From an uncultured Treponema sp. (GTDB taxonomy: Bacteria; Spirochaetota; Spirochaetia; Treponematales; Treponemataceae): 7,593 bases of DNA. The DNA is taken from the NCBI GenBank assembly GCA_905372205.1, contig CAJPOH010000037.1, positions 1-7,593 on the forward strand. Reading direction: 5' to 3'. A model generated the notes under the pieces. It did no database searches. It was not told where the DNA came from and saw nothing but the letters and a program-made list of their open reading frames with translations. Both the position numbers and the translations under genes were made by a program. Positions 5,800-7,593 of this stretch are shown here, piece by piece (position 1 is the first letter of the stretch; every line of letters starts with the position of its first letter).

Positions 5800-6078
5800 G
5801 TGGAAAAAAAAGCATATCATGTACTTCTTTCAGGACGTGTTCAGCATGTAGGGTTTAGGTTTTGGACTCAATGTTTAGCTATAAAATTGAATATAAAAGG
5901 TCATATTAAAAACCTACCTGATGGCTATACGGTTGAGCTTTGTGCTGAAGGTAAAGTTGATAGACTTGAAAAGTTTTTGGAATTACTTAAAAGTTCTCAC
6001 CCCTATGCTAAAGTTACTTCTTTTGAAAAAAAAGAGATTGAAACTAAAGACTATAAAGACTTTACTATAATAAGATAG
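5800..6078 (+). CDS. acyP: Acylphosphatase
   Basis: This 92-residue enzyme, close to the usual family length, hydrolyses the carboxyl-phosphate bond of acyl phosphates such as acetyl phosphate and 1,3-bisphosphoglycerate; it should be cytoplasmic. Residues 8-22 hold the phosphate-binding loop GRVQHVGFRFW with catalytic Arg20. Residues 34-42 are GHIKNLPDG, with the water-positioning Asn38. The rest follows the ferredoxin-like fold (EGKVDRLEKFLELLK, then the final strand KDFTIIR). His14 replaces the glycine normally found in GRVQGVGFR, an unusual change in the anion-binding loop. Translation starts at GTG, chosen because AAGGAG is 5 nt upstream; the ATG two bases earlier is in another frame. 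It lies 190 bp after rimO, beyond the repeat element, so it may be read from rimO or separately. Confidence 0.92.
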   Translation: MEKKAYHVLLSGRVQHVGFRFWTQCLAIKLNIKGHIKNLPDGYTVELCAEGKVDRLEKFLELLKSSHPYAKVTSFEKKEIETKDYKDFTIIR

Positions 6079-6096
6079 AAATATCTAAGGCTTAAA

Positions 6097-6142
6097 ATGA
6101 ATTACTAGTAATTTCATGTTAATTATATTCCTTGATATTAAC
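6097..6142. other. Two small dyads in the acyP-trhP gap
   Basis: ATTACTAGTAAT (6101-6112) is a perfect 12-bp palindrome, flanked by ATGA (6097-6100) and TCAT (6114-6117), which pair if T6113 is bulged. Next, GTTAAT (6118-6123) matches ATTAAC (6137-6142). Neither is followed by a T-run. They could be an operator for trhP or the end of the acyP transcript. The switch in base composition falls within or just after this gap. Confidence 0.4.
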
Positions 6143-6152
6143 GGACTACATT

Positions 6153-7409
6153 ATGGAACTTTTATCACCTGCGGGTAATTTTGAAAAACTGAGATTTGCA
6201 TTCAGCTACGGAGCTGACGCTGTCTACATCGGCTTAAAAAACTTCTCTCTTCGTGCAAAAGCAGACAACTTCTTTGAAGACGAATACAAAGAAATCAGAC
6301 TCCTAAAAGAAAAATACAGAAGCGAAGGCATAGAAAAAAAACTCTACTGTGCCTTAAACATATCCTTTCATAACAAAGACATCACCTCACTCTTAGAAAA
6401 CATAGACTACTTCACCTCCTACCCCATTGACGCCTTCATCATCCAAGACCTGGGGCTCATCAAAATCATATCCTCGCACTTCCCCAAAGCAAAACTGCAC
6501 CTGAGCACACAGGCAAACTGCATAAACAGCGAAGCATGCAAAATCTACCGTGACCTAGGCTTCTCACGAGTCGTACTCGGCAGAGAAGCAAGCCTCAAAG
6601 ACATAGAAAAAATAAAAACCGAAGTGAAAGACCTAGAACTCGAATGCTTCGTGCATGGAGCCATGTGCATCGCCTACTCAGGACGCTGCCTAATCAGCGC
6701 CTACCTAACAAACCGAAGTGCAAACAAAGGACTATGCACCCATTCCTGCAGATGGGACTACAAACTCTACAAAAAAGAAATCGAACAAAACGAATGGCTT
6801 TGCGAAGAAGAAGAACGGCAAGGCGAATACTTCCCCATAGAAGAAGGGGAAAATTACACCTCCATCTTTTCCTCCAAAGACCTTTGCATGATAGACCACC
6901 TAAAAGAAATGAAAAACGCAGGCGTAGACTCAATCAAAATTGAAGGAAGAATGAAAAGCCTATACTACACGGCATTGGTCACCAGAGCCTACCGAAAAAA
7001 ACTCGACCTGATCGAAGGCAAAATAAACGAAGAAAAAGCACAGCCCTTCATCGACGAACTTTACAACACCTCACACAGAAAATTCGGAACAGGCTTTTAC
7101 TTTTCGCCGAGCGACGCAAACGAGACCGTAAAAGGAGAAACCGCAAGCCCATACAAAATGATGGGAATAATAGGAGAAAAACTCGGCAATAATGAATACG
7201 AGTTCATCCCTAAAAACAAACTCACTCTAGGCACGCCGATCGAATACGTTGCCCCCGACATTGCCTCAATCAAAGACGACGGCTACACAATGCTCGACTA
7301 CACCACAAAAGAAAAGATGAACTGGACGGCACAGGGGCATAAAACGATCATAAAAACTGACAAAAAGATTGCAAAAGACTTCATCGTGCGTGCTTCGGAT
7401 CTGCAATAA
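6153..7409 (+). CDS. trhP: U32-family TrhP/YegQ-type tRNA uridine-34 hydroxylase
   Basis: From the ATG at 6153 the protein is 418 residues. A TTG at 6132 would add seven residues, but MELLSPAGNFEKLRFA is the normal family start; CGGA at 6142-6145 is a weak ribosome binding site. Proteins of this group, once annotated as collagenase-like peptidases, include E. coli TrhP (YegQ), which helps form 5-hydroxyuridine at tRNA position 34 using prephenate. Visible motifs are YGADAVYIG (19-27), HLSTQAN (116-122), the U32 signature ECFVHGAMCIAYSGRC (164-179), CTHSCRW (195-201), SSKDL (240-244) and SIKIEGRMKS (260-269). Cys172, Cys179, Cys195 and Cys199 are the likely iron-sulphur ligands. The match to YegQ in order and spacing is good, but B. 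subtilis-type paralogues or RlhA-like activity cannot be excluded. Base use differs sharply from the upstream genes: GC-richer, many C-ending codons, C exceeding G. Confidence 0.85.
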   Translation: MELLSPAGNFEKLRFAFSYGADAVYIGLKNFSLRAKADNFFEDEYKEIRLLKEKYRSEGIEKKLYCALNISFHNKDITSLLENIDYFTSYPIDAFIIQDLGLIKIISSHFPKAKLHLSTQANCINSEACKIYRDLGFSRVVLGREASLKDIEKIKTEVKDLELECFVHGAMCIAYSGRCLISAYLTNRSANKGLCTHSCRWDYKLYKKEIEQNEWLCEEEERQGEYFPIEEGENYTSIFSSKDLCMIDHLKEMKNAGVDSIKIEGRMKSLYYTALVTRAYRKKLDLIEGKINEEKAQPFIDELYNTSHRKFGTGFYFSPSDANETVKGETASPYKMMGIIGEKLGNNEYEFIPKNKLTLGTPIEYVAPDIASIKDDGYTMLDYTTKEKMNWTAQGHKTIIKTDKKIAKDFIVRASDLQ

Positions 7410-7569
7410 GCAAAGGGGCTTTGCTCGAGCGAGCAAAGGGGCTTTGCTCGAGCGAGCAAAGGGGCTTTGCCCGAGCGAGCAAAGGGTCTTTGTACGGGCG
7501 AGCAAAAGGTCTCTGCACGGGCGAGCAAAAGGTCTTTGTACGGGCGAGCAAAAGGTCTCTGCACGGGCG
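7409..7569. repeat. Tandem array of seven 23-bp repeats
   Basis: Units start at 7409, 7432, 7455, 7478, 7501, 7524 and 7547, with a partial eighth (AGCAAAAG) at 7570-7577. Units 1 and 2 are identical and begin AGCAAAGGGGCTTTGC, unit 3 differs by one base, and units 4-7 belong to a second type beginning AGCAAA(A/G)GGTCT. Units 5 and 7 are identical and units 4 and 6 nearly so, making a 46-bp higher-order repeat. The first type is highly palindromic: CTTTGCTCG (7419-7427) faces CGAGCAAAG (7430-7438) with a 2-nt gap. There are no spacers, so it is not a CRISPR array. The first unit shares the last base of the trhP stop codon. Confidence 0.95.
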
Positions 7570-7583
7570 AGCAAAAGATAGTG

Positions 7584-7589
7584 TATAAT
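7584..7589 (+). promoter_or_regulatory. Possible -10 element after the repeat array
   Basis: TATAAT lies at 7584-7589, right after the array. No convincing -35 hexamer is seen at the proper distance; it would fall inside the last repeat unit. It may belong to a gene beyond the window edge. Confidence 0.25.
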
Positions 7590-7593
7590 AAAG

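Noticed and set aside
6097..6124. dif-like XerCD site at the skew switch
   Set aside because: TCATGTTAATT (6114-6124) resembles the XerD arm, but the expected XerC arm (6097-6107) does not match, so this is not supported.
6644..6943. Arg-rich open frames inside trhP on both strands
   Set aside because: They are shadows of the GC-richer trhP coding sequence, which has clear U32-family motifs in its own frame.
7409..7569. CRISPR array
   Set aside because: Units are contiguous with no unique spacers, and no cas gene is nearby.
7266..7581. Overlapping open frames on both strands across the 23-bp array, rich in Ala, Arg, Leu and Cys
   Set aside because: The repeat unit lacks stop codons in several frames and is not a multiple of three, so long open frames arise by chance. 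No ribosome binding site or recognisable domain supports translation.

Overview
The window looks like chromosomal DNA of a host-associated spirochaete, most likely a Treponema. This is inferred from four things: the AT-rich coding style, a lipoprotein with a relaxed lipobox (Met-Phe-Ser-Cys), the run of FKBP lipoprotein, LolA-like, RodZ-like and RimO genes, and a secreted protein with a C-type-lectin-like tail of the sort mutated by treponemal diversity-generating retroelements (DGRs). All seven genes lie on the + strand. No rRNA, tRNA, CRISPR array or transposase gene was seen.

Layout: 1-314 is an AT-rich non-coding leader with an 11-bp perfect inverted repeat and a probable promoter. 315-1364 encodes a secreted protein whose last ~40 codons look like a DGR variable region. 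1499-5609 is a compact four-gene run: an FKBP-type prolyl isomerase lipoprotein, a LolA-like lipoprotein-sorting protein, a RodZ-like HTH/membrane protein and RimO. The spacings are short and rodZ and rimO overlap, so it is probably one operon. 5606-5790 is a small non-coding element with terminal inverted repeats bounded by TTAA, resembling a MITE or REPIN. It overlaps the rimO stop codon and supplies the ribosome binding site of acyP (5800-6078). 6153-7409 encodes a U32-family protein of the TrhP/YegQ type. 7409-7569 holds seven head-to-tail 23-bp repeats that begin at the trhP stop codon.

The four-gene run combines envelope functions (periplasmic folding, lipoprotein traffic, cell shape) with a ribosome-modifying enzyme. 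TrhP adds a tRNA-modification step, so RimO and TrhP both act on the translation machinery.

Three things deserve a second look. First, there is a DGR target gene with no reverse transcriptase or template repeat in the window. Second, an uncharacterised hairpin-ended element sits between rimO and acyP. Third, base composition changes abruptly at the start of trhP: genes before it are AT-rich with G exceeding C on the + strand, while trhP is more GC-rich with C exceeding G, although it is on the same strand. The 23-bp array lies at the far side of that compositionally odd block.
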